A stretch of 64,000 bases of DNA from Ciona intestinalis (lineage: Eukaryota; Chordata; Ascidiacea; Phlebobranchia; Cionidae), in contig NW_004190390.2 of NCBI RefSeq assembly GCF_000224145.3, forward strand, positions 224,812-288,811, given 5' to 3'. A program made the translations under genes and the position numbers. The notes beneath the pieces were generated by a model that saw only the letters and a list, made by a program, of their open reading frames with translations, ran no database searches and was not told the origin of the DNA. The stretch's first letter is position 1; each line of letters opens with the position of its first letter. Shown here one piece after another: positions 12,954 through 35,270 of the stretch.

Positions 12954-15018
12954 ATGTTAAGAAAAATAAGTTTGCTATTTTTGATCTTTTGTTTACGCGG
13001 CAGAACATGTTTATCGGTAAGTACAAAAACTTAAATAAATATTGAAAGTATATGCACCTACATGCATCAATACATTTTTAAGTGGGCCATGGTACCTATG
13101 GTATATCAGACTATCTGTGTATATAGTGGGGTAAGATGGAAACCGTTAGCGTATAACGTCCCATATTCCCCGATCGCGTTTCCAACAATTTTAACAAACC
13201 TCCTGGCAAATATTTTTTGGTTTACGGAATAATACCAGAGAATGAAAACATGAACCATCTTACCCCACTCTACCATATAAGTCTTATACATTAGAATCTA
13301 TTTTTTCCAAGTGTTACCATTTCAACTGTGTAACGTTATTAAATATTTTTGCGAATGTAGACCTATTTTAATACAGTAGTTCAACGTTAAAACTTCGTAT
13401 ACAGTCATCAACTATAAATATTTTTTAGGAAAACGCAACCGAAGTGACCGATGAGGTAAGATATGCCATCACGTGATTAAAATTTGTCGCAATATGAATG
13501 TGTATACTTATTTATCCTCGCGTGGCGGGGCAACGACAATTGGAATAAAGCAGTGTTCTGTTTCATACACCTCGTGACAGCTTACGAGTTACTACGTATG
13601 TAACTTATTTATTCTCACATGGCGGGGCAACAACAGTCGGCATAACACGGGTGTTCGGTTTAATACACCCCATGCCCGCTTACAAGTTACCACATACGAC
13701 GTTGTGGTAATAATGCCGATTGGAATTGTTTTTTTTATGTATGGGTGACAACAGCGTCTCGCCTTAAACCCCTACCCCACCCTATATAGTAGGGTGGGAG
13801 AAGACGGGACACCTTTTTATTCTATTTTCTTGTCCCATTTGCTATTAAACGAACAACACTCAAAGAATTATAAAACCGTATCCTCACGACTCCCATAGAC
13901 CGTTGTTATTTGTTTAAAACACGATCAGGATATATAGATAATTTTTACTAAAGGTTGCCCGTCTTTCCCCACAGTACTGTATATATAATTAAGAAAAAAT
14001 TCCTAATCTACCTCATATAGGAGCTTGATAACGTCATGAGCTACCTTAAATCGTTCACCTCCATAACTGTACCTGAGCCTGTAGTCGGTAGCAGCTCAAG
14101 TGGGGGCGACGGGCCAGGGATCGGCGAAAGGATGTCGAAAAAAGAATTCGCTGAATCTCCCGTTTTTATGGAGAATGTAATAATAGTCCAGGCTTCAGCC
14201 GGCATTCCTCAAACAGGTATATGATGCAGTTTTGTTTTAAACACTTTTTTACAATTACGCAAAGAATTAACGTTTTTTTTTGTATCCTAATGATTCTATA
14301 GTCGATTTTATTTTAACTTTCCCGTCTCTTGGGTTATTGTAGCGAAGATCGGAGTAAGATACAAATTCGTAAAAAGATGGGAAGGAAATCGATATAGCGA
14401 CAGTCGGTATACCAAACTTATGAATAAGTAAATATTCTTTGTTAACTACCAAATAAAACGCGAAAAAAGAATAAAAACTTCACCCATCTTACCCCACTCT
14501 ACTATAAAAAAAAAAACCTTCCTCAAAATAATTTCTAGGCAAGGTTGACCGTAACTTAATACAAACTATGGGAAAATCGAGATGCGGGATGAGCGACCCT
14601 CCTCCTCCGGGAAGTGGAGTCGCTTTTTATACAGAGCAGAGCACCTGGAGAACGAAACGGAACCCAAGGACCCAAAAATACGAGCTCAATTATTCGTAAG
14701 TTATTTTCCAAGTTTTACATACCTCGAAACTGGTAACACAGTTTAAAGTAGACCATATTTCTATTCGTGTTTTACCAAATAACGATTGAAACGCATTTAC
14801 ATAACATATCGTGTCTCTTTATTACCGCATCATATATATTTCTTATCGGGAATTGTTTCTTAGATTCTTCCCAAACACATATCCAAGCGACGGTAGCATC
14901 AGTCGCACTGATATAGAGAAGGGTATAACAGCAGCCATGTGTTTGTGGGAAATGAATTCAAATGTTCGTTTCACTGGCAACCTTGGGCCAGGTGTTTCCT
15001 CTGCCGATGTCACGATAT
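12954..15018 (+). CDS. Matrix metalloproteinase, first five exons only, cut by gap (copy 1)
   Basis: Exons 12954-13016, 13429-13455, 14021-14216, 14539-14695 and 14864-15018 (cut by the gap) encode the signal peptide, propeptide with cysteine switch SRCGMSD, and the start of the catalytic domain. They differ from exons 1-5 of the complete gene at 16718-26077 by very few residues, for example SITV for SLTV and GKV for GKI. No zinc-binding exon follows before TAF5L exon 11 appears again. This is most simply the other allele of the same gene, placed in tandem by the assembler. A real partial tandem duplication is the alternative. Confidence 0.8.
13121..13277 (-). mobile_element. Short MITE variant in MMP intron 1 (copy 1)
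   Basis: Begins TATAGTGGGGTAAGATGG and ends CATCTTACCCCACTCTACCA. This is the second end type of the family (GTGGGGTAAGATGG rather than GGGTGGGGGAAGATGG). The allelic copy is at about 16889-17043. Confidence 0.75.
13500..13690 (-). repeat. Two adjacent SINE tails, MMP intron 2 (copy 1)
   Basis: Two reversed SINE tail segments in direct succession: TATCCTCGCGTGGCGGGGCA... at about 13515 and ATTCTCACATGGCGGGGCAA at about 13610, each followed by the CATACACCTCGTG-like block. The same pair occurs in copy 2 at about 17280-17460. Confidence 0.8.
13785..13984 (+). mobile_element. MITE in MMP intron 2 (copy 1)
   Basis: Starts TATAGTAGGGTGGGAGAAGA and ends TCTTTCCCCACAGTACTGTA. Core is in plus orientation. 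The allelic copy is at about 17553-17752. Confidence 0.85.
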
Positions 15019-15143
15019 NNNNNNNNNNNNNNNNNNNNNNNNNNNNNNNNNNNNNNNNNNNNNNNNNNNNNNNNNNNNNNNNNNNNNNNNNNNNNNNNNN
15101 NNNNNNNNNNNNNNNNNNNNNNNNNNNNNNNNNNNNNNNNNNN
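15019..15143. other. Assembly gap (125 N)
   Basis: Run of N exactly between the two copies of the 3.6-kb repeat. The order therefore reads copy 1, gap, copy 2, as expected when two overlapping contigs were not merged. Confidence 0.99.
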
Positions 15144-15161
15144 ATGCTGTTTTTAACACAG

Positions 15162-15562
15162 GAAATGCGTGCACACACAGACACAATATATTCTCTTGCT
15201 TTCAACTATGATGGCTCTCTACTGGCATCGTGTGGTGCTGATTGTTCAGTATATTGTTGGAACACCGCTACTATATCTACTACAGGTACCAGTTCTTCTA
15301 TAAATGCAATCACCCGCAAAGTTACATACGTGGTAACTCGTAAGCGGGCACGAGGTGTATGAAACAGAACACTCGTCTTATAACGATTGACGACGTTGCC
15401 CGTCACATGATGATGAATAAGTTAAATTCATTCATTATTTCAGGTGATCAAAAGAACCAGCATTTAGTTGCACAGTGGAGTCTCCCAAATTCAACACAAA
15501 GTTTAATAAACGTCGATTTTAAATCGACCAATAAGTTATTTTGTTACGCTTCTGCTACGTGA
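15162..15562 (+). pseudogene. Duplicate of TAF5L exons 11-12 (likely assembly artefact)
   Basis: Exons at 15162-15285 and 15444-15562 repeat the last two TAF5L exons with the same frame and stop. No upstream TAF5L exons lie between the gap and this fragment, so it cannot make a protein on its own. It is listed as a fragment and not as a second gene. If the repeat is a false duplication, this is simply the second allele of the TAF5L 3' end. Confidence 0.85.
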
Positions 15563-16717
15563 ATTGATTAAATTTTTATATTTTCATTTTGGATTGATCA
15601 GTTAAAGGTATAAATTACATGAAACAAATTTGTATAAAATGATTATACAGTAGGCCTCTGTGTTTCATGACGGTCCAGGTTTCATTCTTCGTCCTATTTG
15701 GGAGTAAACAAAGAATATTTACAGAATTATATTTCCGTATCCTCACGATCGAACGCCCGTGTTAAAAGGACTGTCGTTTCCCCACCCCGTGAGGATAAGT
15801 AAGTTACAATAATTCATTCATTTAACAAACTAGAGATAGATTACCAATAATCAGTTGGAAGCGTGGGTTAAACTTATATAATAATGAACTGCGTCATTTA
15901 ATTACTAATATATAGTAGGGCGGGTGAGGTTGGGACACATTTAGCTCGTAATATCTAAATATCCTGATCGTGTTTTAAACAATAACCAACGGTATATGCG
16001 AGTCGTGAGGATACGGTTTTATATTTCTTTAAATGATCTTCGTTTACTACCAAATGGGACGAGAAAATAGAATGAAATGTGTCCCATCTTCCCCTCCTTA
16101 CTTTACTTACTATAAAGTATAATGACAGGGAATTTTATGCAACAACAAATACGTAGCAGCTTCCTTTTAGCGATTCAGCTTGAACAATAGTGAAGTATAA
16201 ACTGCAATGACGTGTTTACTATGATGGTATTTCCATAGCCACAGTAAACAATGCATGTTACGTAGTGTAAGATTTCACAGGCGTTTATGGCTATATAAAG
16301 TTTGGTATGTGCGATTTCGCTTGAAATACCGGTTTCTATTTAGTGAAAAATACTTTCTGCTGTCGCGTTATTTGAATATCAATCACCTGGTAAGCGTTAT
16401 AGCGGATGTTGTGTCATAATGGACCAATCATTTCCGTTTGTGATGTCATAAGTGCCTGTCAAGTAAACAAGCCGAGCTAATTGTTATATAGCCACAGTAA
16501 TAGCGATACACAATTTATTTAGTATGTGTTAAATCAGCAGAAATCGGACTACATTTTTAGGACATTTTTTTAAATTTGTTCGTGTTAAAATTGAAATGCT
16601 TCGTCAAGACAGCTGTTAGCGCTCAGTGCACGAGTTTGCGCAAGAGGAAATTATAATTTATGCTGTATGTGTACAGTGTCAACTTACAGTTTTAGTCGGA
16701 AAATTTGTACTAAGATA

Positions 16718-26077
<9,360 letters not shown>

Positions 26078-28642
26078 GTTGAAATTTATTTAAACTATAG
26101 ACAGATTTTGGTGAAAGAAGATTTTTTATCAAAAAAATTGTTCCTTGTTTCTCTGTATTATTATTTTGCCAATTTGTCCTAATCACTGTGTGTCTTGCTC
26201 GTATTTGCGCTTATATTTATCCGTGTTTTATTTTCTATATTCATGTTATTATTATTTGATTGGGTGTCCACAGTACTCTTGCTTCTTAACTTGTTGCACA
26301 TTCGGATCTTGTAAAATATACATTCTGATACATTTTGAGACTATTTGTCTGACGATCATCGTAGAGCACATATAAGAAGTTTAAGCAGGCACGGGATGTA
26401 TGAAACAAAGCAACTGTGGCACAACGACTGTCATTGCTCGTCAGGTGTGATAAAACAAGTACACTATTTCATGAATTTATTGATTTTCACTTAATAAATA
26501 AAGCTAACACATATAGAATTTGCTAACACAAACACTCAAGCACGTTTTTTTGTTCCTGATTCAGGTCAAAATGCGCAGTGAATTTGGACATACAGGGTCA
26601 ATTTTACGAAAATAATCACCCAGTTAGCTTCGGTATTATGATACTGTACCATGGAACCGTGGCATTACAGTATTCTTTAGCTGTTGAATACCACTTCCAT
26701 GCGGTTCCAAAGTTTTACAACGAACATTTACAAATGTTTTTTGTTAATCTTTTTATAATCAATCGTGCTTATTCATTAAAGCTATGCCTCTTGTTACCAC
26801 AGCCCAAGAGAATATTTTCTTTCCCGGGTGATTCCCCGAAATATATTGTACCTTTAGTTGGATTCGTTTCTTTTTTACAGTCAAGACAAAGTTACAGGAA
26901 ACAGTTTAAATGTATAGTACTGTGGGGTACGATGTTAAAAATTGCGTTTTAACAATTATCAACGCTTTTTTAAAGTAGTGAGGCTACGGTTTTATAATTC
27001 TTTAAATGTTCATTGTCTTCTACCAAATTGGGACGAAAAAGAGAATCTTACCTCAATCTACTATATATATGCTTTTATAACAAGGTGTGAAGTAAAGTTT
27101 TATGCAGCAGTTAAAAATAACTGATATTAGTTCTAAGTAGGCTATAAGTAGTGAGTGGCTCTACATACAGGATACAAGTGACTATCATTTTTCGTTTAAA
27201 TATGGTAATGCCAGGTGGTCATTATACTTGTTCCAACCTTCTGCGCATGCGCAATAGCGCCCGGTACAAATATATCGGTCGAACCGAATATACTAGGACA
27301 CCACAACCAGCACAAATCGCTATCTTGCGTTAAACTATTTATTTGGAATCCAGATAATTGCCATCGCATGTACTTTTAACAACATTCGTTAATTAATATA
27401 TCTGTTCCTTTCTGAAATAATCAATGATCTAAGATTTATTATGAATTTTTTATGATGACTTCACAAAAAAATATGAATATGAAGATAATTTCATACTGCA
27501 CAAACTTCCTAAAAAGGTTTTGGTCTAGCTGCTATGCTGCTTGCAAAAATCCAATTAAGTGAGACCTGGTCAAAAGTTGAAAAATTAAAAAAGAGTCTCT
27601 CATTCAAAGGGTTAATTATTAACAGTGTTATCGCTGCGTCACTGGTTAGATATTGACTTGTTATTCAACATCGGCATGGGCTACAGATCCAGTTTAAGTT
27701 TATGGCACAGTTTAAACTCGCATTATAATACTGTACTGTACTAGTCAATTATTTGTGATATACTAGAAAATGTTTTGTGTATGTAACAGTATTTATTATC
27801 TGTTAAGCGCCAGAGTGGAAGAAAAAGTTTCTTAATCTTTTGTCCCGTTTGTGAGTTTAATTTATTTCATACAGTACAGACCAACGTCACTATTATAGGT
27901 AGTATAAATATGTTGCTCAAACTAAAGAGAAATAATATACCATTAATATACCAGTATTTAAACGCTTTAGCTCAGGCAAAATAGAGCACGGCTCGAGTGT
28001 TAGCGTGGTTAATATGTGGTTAACAAAGGATAACAAACCTTATTTGTGTTTTTATGCCTAGTATTGGTTTAACCCGCTTGAACTAGTACTATACTGTAAT
28101 TTTTACCAAATATTAAGTTTTATGCGCCGGTTAAACATCTTCGGTATTATATATGTAAACTAGTGTATTTAGCATCGGCAGTGTTGAGGTGCTGTAGTTG
28201 GCACACCTGACTTTAGTTTAGACTTTAGAGAATATGGGTTCAAGGCTTGTTGTTTTTACGATTGTGACTGTTATCATATGCGTTACATTTCAAAACTTTT
28301 AGTAAAATCTAGAATGACATTTCTGTAATGCAGTTTCACTCATAGTTGTCAAAAATAGGGAACCTCGTTGAATATTGCAGTGAATGCAATATACTTTAGT
28401 TCTGCTTATTTGTATAGACATATAACTGTGGGGCAAACCCTTTTTTTAGTGTAAATCACATAGTGTTAGCCTGCTTTAACAATTGGGGAAATATGTTACC
28501 CCAGACACCCCTAATGTTACACCTATGCATGTTATTATCTGCATATGTTACATACAAGTTCGTATTGAAAAAGTCTTTATCCATTAAGGTAGGAAAAAAG
28601 TAGAATTATATTTGTAAATCATACAAGAAGACAAATATTAAA
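26078..28642. other. Spacer between MMP and KLHL-A
   Basis: MMP 3' flank, a SINE tail remnant (about 26380-26460), an eroded MITE (about 26917-27066) and the KLHL-A 5' flank. An open frame at 26578-26952 (124 codons) has no recognisable domain and runs into the MITE, so I do not call it a gene. A CpG-bearing palindrome at 27242-27253 is listed separately. Confidence 0.5.
27242..27253. promoter_or_regulatory. NRF1-like palindrome TGCGCATGCGCA
   Basis: A perfect 12-bp palindrome matching the consensus of NRF1-type binding sites, in a locally GC-richer patch (GCGCAATAGCGCCCGG follows). It lies about 1.4 kb upstream of the KLHL-A start codon and could mark a promoter with an untranslated first exon. 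Function is inferred from motif only. Confidence 0.35.
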
Positions 28643-31600
28643 ATGGCCATGGCAGAAACATCATTTTCACTAAGTGGAACATCTTCAGTTAAAGAACAAA
28701 CACACAATATTGATCAGGCATCTGATCTTCTTTCATTTGCCAACAAGTCACGACAAGATGGTCGTTTTAATGACATCATCATTCGTGTTGGAGAAAAAAA
28801 CATTCGAGCAAACAAGATGGTTCTTTCTTGCTATTCCAAATATTTCAACACCATGTTTAACACTGAGGTACACATGTTATTGAATGTTTCTATTTTTAGA
28901 GAAATATAACTAAGTTATTACTATGTTTTTCTTTAAATTTTAACGGTGTATATACTTCACTGAACTACAAATATTGTGATATTCATTATTTTATTTAAAA
29001 AGTTTTCCTTCAAGTCCTTGATTGCATTTTTACCAGTTATAATTTTAGGTGGTTCCTAGTCTACAATTTGATGATGTTATGTTATTGTGTTGTGAATTTA
29101 TTCCAGTGAGTCAATAAACAAAACAAGTATTAACAAAATATTGTTTCAGATGGAAGAAAAATATAAAGATGTTGTGGACGTTCAAGCTGTAGATGTGGAA
29201 AGTGCGGAGAAACTTGTTGATTTTATGTACACAGGAAAAATCAACATCAACACCAACAATGTGTGCGACCTTCTTGCAGTTTCTGATTTTCTGCACATAC
29301 CTTGTATGTATAACACTTATCAAAAACTATTTTCGTTTTTTAAAGTTATTGTACCTGTTTTCAGCTGTCAGAAAACTTTGCATTGAATATTTGTTGACAA
29401 CAATCACACTACAAAATTGCTTCACAATTCAAGCTTTGGCCGACTATTTCACAATTCCTCAGATAACTGAGAAATTCAACAACTTTGTTGTTGAAAATTA
29501 TCAACAAGTTGTTTCTGGTGATCATTTCAAGAAACTTTCAAAAGATAATGTTATGAAGTTATTACAATCAACACATGACAAAGTTAGTTTACAGTATAAT
29601 TATTGGGTTGAATATTGTATGTTTATGATCATTCAAGTGTCCCCTGCCAGAGGTAATGGGTTCAAAGCTTGTCATTGTAACTGTATGTGTCCTTAGGCAA
29701 GACACTTAACGGCAATTGCTCCAACCCAGTGATCACTAATGGTTTGTCCTAATTATCAGCAACGACAGCAACACATAAAAAAAATAAATAAACACATACT
29801 AAGTAACATACTTGGTAACTCGTACGCTGGCACGATGTGTATGTAAGAAACAAAACACCCCTGTTACAATGACTGTCGTGTCCCGGCCACAAGAGGATAA
29901 TGCAAGTTACTTTCAAGTAGTGACAAACTGGTTTATTGAGTATATTGCATAAAATAAGTAACACTTTCATCTAATCTATAGTGTCTTTCTTATAAAACTT
30001 AACTTATAATTGCCTACTGTTTGCTTGTATTGACTTTATTTTTTTTAATTCTCATTTTTATTTATTCATAAAAATAGTTCAATAATGACTCACCATCAGT
30101 GAATGGCAATGTACCAAAATAAATCATTGAAGTAATAATGATATGTATCAGGTATAAACAAAGAGATAAATAGCAAAACATTTTTCAGGTTTCTCCAGAT
30201 TTGGTTTACACTGCTGTTATGAACTGGTTGAAGTTTGATTTGGCTTCAAATGAAAGTTACTTAAGTGAACTTTTAAAGTTTGTTGAATTTTATGAAATGA
30301 CACCAAAGATGCTTAAAGAGGTCTCTTTTGAGGTAATTACAAGTTTAAATCATACAGAAAAAAAGATATCCATAATATAACATATTTAGTGTTAGTAACT
30401 CATAAGAGGTTATATATTCAAGGTACCTAACCAAGTAATTATCTTCTTTTATTTAATTATCACAGATTACAAAAAGTATTAATTTTAAATACTATTCAGC
30501 CTCTTATTCAAAAACTTCGTGGAACTGACTGTTCATTCTATGATGCTTTGGTGCAACATGCAAATAAAACAGGTTTTTGTTTGTTCTATGAATATACAAA
30601 TTAAAATGTCATTGTAAATTTTTAATCTTTCTGATTTAAATTGTGAAACAGGATTGTTTCAAATTAGCACTTATTAAAATTTTGTTTAAAGTACGTCACA
30701 AGTGTTTGTTTCCCAACATAAATCATTCTTTAGAGAAATCCCTGATATCACTTGGTGGAACAGAAACTTTAACCAAAGTAACAAAGTTTGATTTACAAAC
30801 AAAACAATGGAGTCAACTTCCAGTAAGTTAAATGTTTGTTTCATATCAGTAAAGAAAAATGGAAATAATATATTCATTGCTATTCACAACAGTCACAATC
30901 CCGTTACATTTTCAGAGAACAAAATTGTGACCGTTTTATTTGTCTGAGTGTTAACTTAACTGACAGTTAATTTGGGTGACAGTTTTAAAAGATTACGTAA
31001 AATTTTGAATTTATTTTGATGCCTAACCAACTTTTTGAGTGTATATAGTCAAGATTATGTCGACCAAGCTACATTTTGTGAAATTAATGCTGATCTATTA
31101 AAAATTCTTTGCAAGTGGAGGAATGCTTAAGGTTAAATCTTTCTTTAGCTAAGCTTATTATTTTGTACACTGGATTTAAAATCAAGACCTGGCTTCTTTA
31201 AAAAGATTGTAACATATTTTTGCACCTAATCTTTTTTAATTATCGTTATAATTGGTGAGATGCAAACTAAGAGTTGGATATATTTTTTAGAGTTTGCCAA
31301 TTGGTCGAGATGCAGCAGCAGCTGTTGTCATCGATGATGTTCTGTATCATCTTGCAGGACGTTTACAAACTGATGGTAAAAATACGACAACTAACATTGT
31401 TCATCGAATGAAATTAAAGGAAAAAGTTTTAAAATGGGAGAAGGTAGCTTCAATGAATGTAGCAAGATTAGTGTTTGGTGCTGCTGTTTTAAATGGTAAG
31501 TTTCCTGTGCTTCTTTTTAATTTTTCAAAGCTGCCTTACATTATGTCACTTTTATACAAAGAAATAATAGTTTAAGAATCACTGCATCAACATCAATGCA

Positions 31601-33123
31601 ACAAACGGTTACAAAAGCTTAATCGATAAATAGTATAGTAATAAGACACAATATTTACAATAACGCTCTGTAATAATAATATGTATTGTGGATAAAATAC
31701 TATCAGGTATGTACATTAGATTATATAACCTATCTATTACAAACACACAGGGTTTGACTATTTATAACCTAGGTGTCATCTTTGTATTTGGTGGAACTGA
31801 TGAAAATAATAAAAGCGTTTCAACTGGAGAATCTTATGTTGTTCCACTTAACAAGTGGATTCAACTTAAACCAATGAAGGTCGTCAGAAGTGGTCATTGT
31901 TTGGTTGCTCACAATGGTTATTGCGATAACAAATATTGTTTCATTTTATTTAATACTTTAATGTTAACCAGGATATTTATATTCACTTGGTGGACATGAT
32001 GGGCAACAAGTTATATCTTCAGTTGAAAGATATGATCCATCATCAGATGAATGGAAAGATGTTGCTTCAATGCAAACACCACGACGTTGGTTTGCTGCTG
32101 TGGTGCTTAACAATGCTATTTATTCTATTGGTAAGTATGTTTACATCCATTAAAAACATCTATATTTAATGCATTTCGGCGCCATGGCATATCAGTTCGG
32201 CGCCATGGCGTATTGGTTAGCGCGCCTGCTGGTAACCATTAGGTAATGGGTTCAAGGCTCGCCGCTGCTACCATTNNNNNNNNNNNNNNNNNNNNNNNNN
32301 NNNNNNNNNNNNNNNNNNNNNNNNNNNNNNNNNNNNNNNNNNNNNNNNNNNNNNNNNNNNNNNNNNNNNNNNNNNNNNNNNNNNNNNNNNNNNNNNNNNN
32401 NNNNNNNNNNNNNNNNNNNNNNNNNNNNNNNNNNNNNNNNNNNNNNNNNNNNNNNNNNNNNNNNNNNNNNNNNNNNNNNNNNNNNNNNNNNNNNNNNNNN
32501 NNNNNNNNNNNNNNNNNNNNNNNNNNNNNNNNNNNNNNNNNNNNNNNNNNNNNNNNNNNNNNNNNNNNNNNNNNNNNNNNNNNNNNNNNNNNNNNNNNNN
32601 NNNNNNNNNNNNNNNNNNNNNNNNNNNNNNNNNNNNNNNNNNNNNNNNNNNNNNNNNNNNNNNNNNNNNNNNNNNNNNNNNNNNNNNNNNNNNNNNNNNN
32701 NNNNNNNNNNNNNNNNNNNNNNNNNNNNNNNNNNNNNNNNNNNNNNNNNNNNNNNNNNNNNNNNNNNNNNNNNNNNNNNNNNNNNNNNNNNNNNNNNNNN
32801 NNNNNNNNNNNNNNNNNNNNNNNNNNNNNNNNNNNNNNNNNNNNNNNNNNNNNNNNNNNNNNNNNNNNNNNNNATAGAGAGAGATTGTCATGCAGCTTGT
32901 GTTGCACAAAACAAGATTTATGTAGTGGGAGGGTAAATACTTGAAATATTATTTGATCAGCATTGTTTGTTGTATGTGTAACATTAGGTTTGTTTATTGT
33001 AGTCTGGATTCTGGGAAAAAAAATGTGAAATCAATTGAATGTTACGATGGTCAAACTGACAAGTGGAGTGTTGTTGGTGAAACTGAAGTTGAATTATTCA
33101 ACCATTCTATGGTTGCTGTTTAA
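28643..33123 (+). CDS. BTB-BACK-Kelch protein, copy A, 11 exons (exon 10 mostly in a gap)
   Basis: Exons: 28643-28867, 29150-29303, 29365-29582, 30189-30332, 30500-30572, 30734-30822, 31291-31495, 31773-31916, 31972-32130, 32874-32932 (only its end, after the gap) and 33003-33123. With exon 10 as in copy B the protein is 558 aa. KLHL family members are substrate adaptors of Cullin-3 ubiquitin ligases. BTB domain about 40-135 (FNDIIIRVGEKNIRANKMVL; LVDFMYTGKI), BACK about 140-245 (DYFTIPQITEKFNNFV), then kelch blades from about 275 with ISLGG, YHLAG, FVFGG, YSLGG, IYVVGG and the Trp spacing. The exon 1 start is the only upstream ATG in frame and follows a good splice-free leader. Orthology to a named KLHL could not be fixed. 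Copy B lies downstream at 36740-40723. Confidence 0.9.
29640..29912 (+). repeat. SINE, KLHL-A intron 3
   Basis: Box-B region GTAATGGGTTCAAAGC, GGCAAGACACTTAACGGCAA, CAACCCAGTGATCACTAATG, then GGTAACTCGTACGCTGGCAC and the ATAATGCAAGTTAC tail. The 5' head is missing. Confidence 0.85.
32170..32275 (+). repeat. SINE head cut by gap, KLHL-A intron 9
   Basis: The GCGCCATGGC start is present twice in a row, followed by GTATTGGTTAGCGCGCCTGC and a clear tRNA B-box (GGTTCAAGGCTC). It runs into the N gap. The same doubled head occurs in copy B at about 39775-39845, so it predates or was shared by conversion. Confidence 0.85.
32276..32873. other. Assembly gap (598 N) inside KLHL-A
   Basis: N run covering most of KLHL-A exon 10 and part of intron 9. 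Confidence 0.99.
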
Positions 33124-33489
33124 ATAGGAAAGAGGTGAACAGCTTTCAATTCCTCTAATAAACCACATATTTACTGTGGCAATTTTACAGCCTGAGTGTG
33201 TCTATCATTTCCCCAATTACCCCTGCATACTGTAATGTGACTTCTATTGGGCTTGTTTAAACTTGTGTGTTAAATGTGTTAATGCACCGAGCAACATGGT
33301 TAATGAAGTTTGTACTTCTATTTTACCTTTTACCCTATTAGAACCATTGTCATTCTAGCGCCACTTCCCCGCTTTTGTGTACACAGGCGCTTTGTTCCAT
33401 ACACTTCGTGCCCACTTACGACCATGTATGTACCTTTGTTGGTATTCATTTGTTTTATTTATTTCGTATTTTTTGAAAGTGAACTTTTT

Positions 33490-35270
33490 TGATATTTTAA
33501 CAACTGCCGGTTTACTAATGATTCCTTTCTCTTCGTTGTTTAAATGATATGTTTTATGCTATCATTTTTGTAGAGATAATTAAAACGTTATGTTGTGTTA
33601 AAGCTCTCAATGACAGACAGAGGGAACAGACTATAATACTACAGCATTAGAATCCATATACTTGAGTTACTCCTACCGTTCGTGGTAGATATGATTTTGT
33701 ATGACCTAATGCGGTGGTAAATTTGATTTGGGGTCACCTGCAAATTTGATGCCGTGGCATGGTTATGTATATATAGTAGGGTGGGGAAGGATGGGACACC
33801 TTTTCATTCTGTTTTCTCGTTCCATTTAGTAGTAAATAAAGAACATTCAAAGAATTATAATATACCGTATCCCCACGAATCTAAAACAGCGTTGTTAATT
33901 GTTTAAAATAGGTTTAAAATAATTAGATATTATGTGCTAAAGGTGTCCCATCTTGCCCCACCCTACTGTTCATAATTTGGTTTGTAAACTATGATTGGGC
34001 ACGTAGTGGTCTTATAGATCCTTTTTCTGCAAACCGTTGTTCTTGCTACCTGCGCGACTTTTTCCGCACGTACTAATTCTGAAACATGAGCCTACGCCTC
34101 GCCTGGACTGAAACCACATCATTTTATATAATTAGTATTTTTAAATAAATGTTCTGATTCAAAACTGCATAATTAGCGTTTACACAAGTCGTAGAAATAG
34201 CGTCAAAACAATTATTACTAAAATTCTGCACAATCTGCTGTTACCATAAATAGATTTCAGTGTTACCCAATGTTAAATTATTGCTTATAAATTCAGAAAA
34301 TTCGCGTCTTGACGCTTTAAAGGCAACACTGGGCACTTGGAATTCTTGGCATATTTACGTCACGAACCCTGAACGTTGCTTCAAGCAATTAACCAATCGG
34401 CGCTTTCCACGTATTCATCGAATTATAATTTGATTTGCACGGGAGTTTGTAGCTCAGGTCGTTCTCTTGATTTGCCACGTTTTGTACCAAGTGTTGAGCT
34501 ATAGGGAGTTATAATGTATAGTTAAGTGAGGGTATAACTAGTTACTGATAAGCGCTAGCTTGTATATTGAGTATGTAGGCTACTATGTGATATTTAACGT
34601 CTTATTTACAGCTGGCCAGTAGTAAAGAACTGTATAGTGCATATTTGTGTTTAGTGTACTAAGAACAAAGTAGCAAAACCAGCGAATCTTAACGTTTTAT
34701 TACTCTACTGCTACAGAAAAGAGACAAAGACGCAACGAAAAGCTCAAGAAAGAAAATGGAGCCATAGCATACACAAACTAAGAGGTCAGATTTCTTCAAC
34801 TTTAATCCATACACTTGGTGTAACTTAATTTTAAGGCCAGACAGTCGGTACAGATAGATAGTAGGCTATAATAGCATCGTAAAAACTAAGGATGACGGCA
34901 CTGGGACAACAAAGTGCAGTATCCTGGTTAACAAAAACTCCAAGCTGATGGGTTGTGCGTTACAAAACAATTAGGCGCCAAACCTGCGACGAGGGACCCT
35001 CAAAAAAACTTCTTTAGGTGTGGGACAACTTTAGGTTATGCCGCCTTAAAAATAGGAACCAATCGATTCTCTTTCCTGGCAGTTTATATTTTGCGATTGC
35101 TTTTTTGAATCGAAAACGAGCGCCAATATGCGACGCAAACAGGACGCTGTTGTGGCGGATAAAGTGATTCCGAAGATCACTCGGTTCGATCAATCTTGCG
35201 TTAAAAGTTAGCGCCTCAAAATCCGTTCTTCGCTTCACTAGGCATTCACACCCGATTAACGTTTAAAACA
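33490..35270 (+). repeat. Downstream flank repeat, copy A
   Basis: Starts about TTTACTAATGATTCCTTTCT and matches 41070-42800. Parts such as 33510-33700 are almost identical, while other parts (for example 34840-35010) are clearly diverged. Confidence 0.85.
33771..33969 (+). mobile_element. MITE downstream of KLHL-A
   Basis: TATAGTAGGGTGGGGAAGGA to TCTTGCCCCACCCTACTG. The corresponding copy after KLHL-B (about 41336-41515) has lost the middle of its core. Confidence 0.9.

Larger units (their letters stand above)
11379..15018 (+). repeat. Copy 1 of a 3.6-kb near-identical direct repeat
   Basis: Bases 11379-15018 match 15144-18778 almost base for base, including introns, MITEs and SINEs, with scattered single-base changes and small indels. 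The repeat covers TAF5L exons 11-12 and MMP exons 1-5. Copy 1 ends exactly at an N gap and copy 2 begins exactly after it. Confidence 0.95.

Noticed and set aside
14811-15362. 183-codon frame spanning the N gap
   Set aside because: It joins MMP exon 5 to TAF5L exon 11 through undefined bases; the fusion is an artefact of the gap.
26578-26952. 124-codon frame after the MMP gene
   Set aside because: No recognisable family, no clear splice or poly-A context, and it overlaps a MITE end.
32239-32944. Frames of over 200 codons on both strands
   Set aside because: They consist almost wholly of N.
35014-35238. Minus-strand frame of 74 codons in the KLHL flank
   Set aside because: The duplicate at about 42560-42780 has indels that break the frame, and there is no domain.
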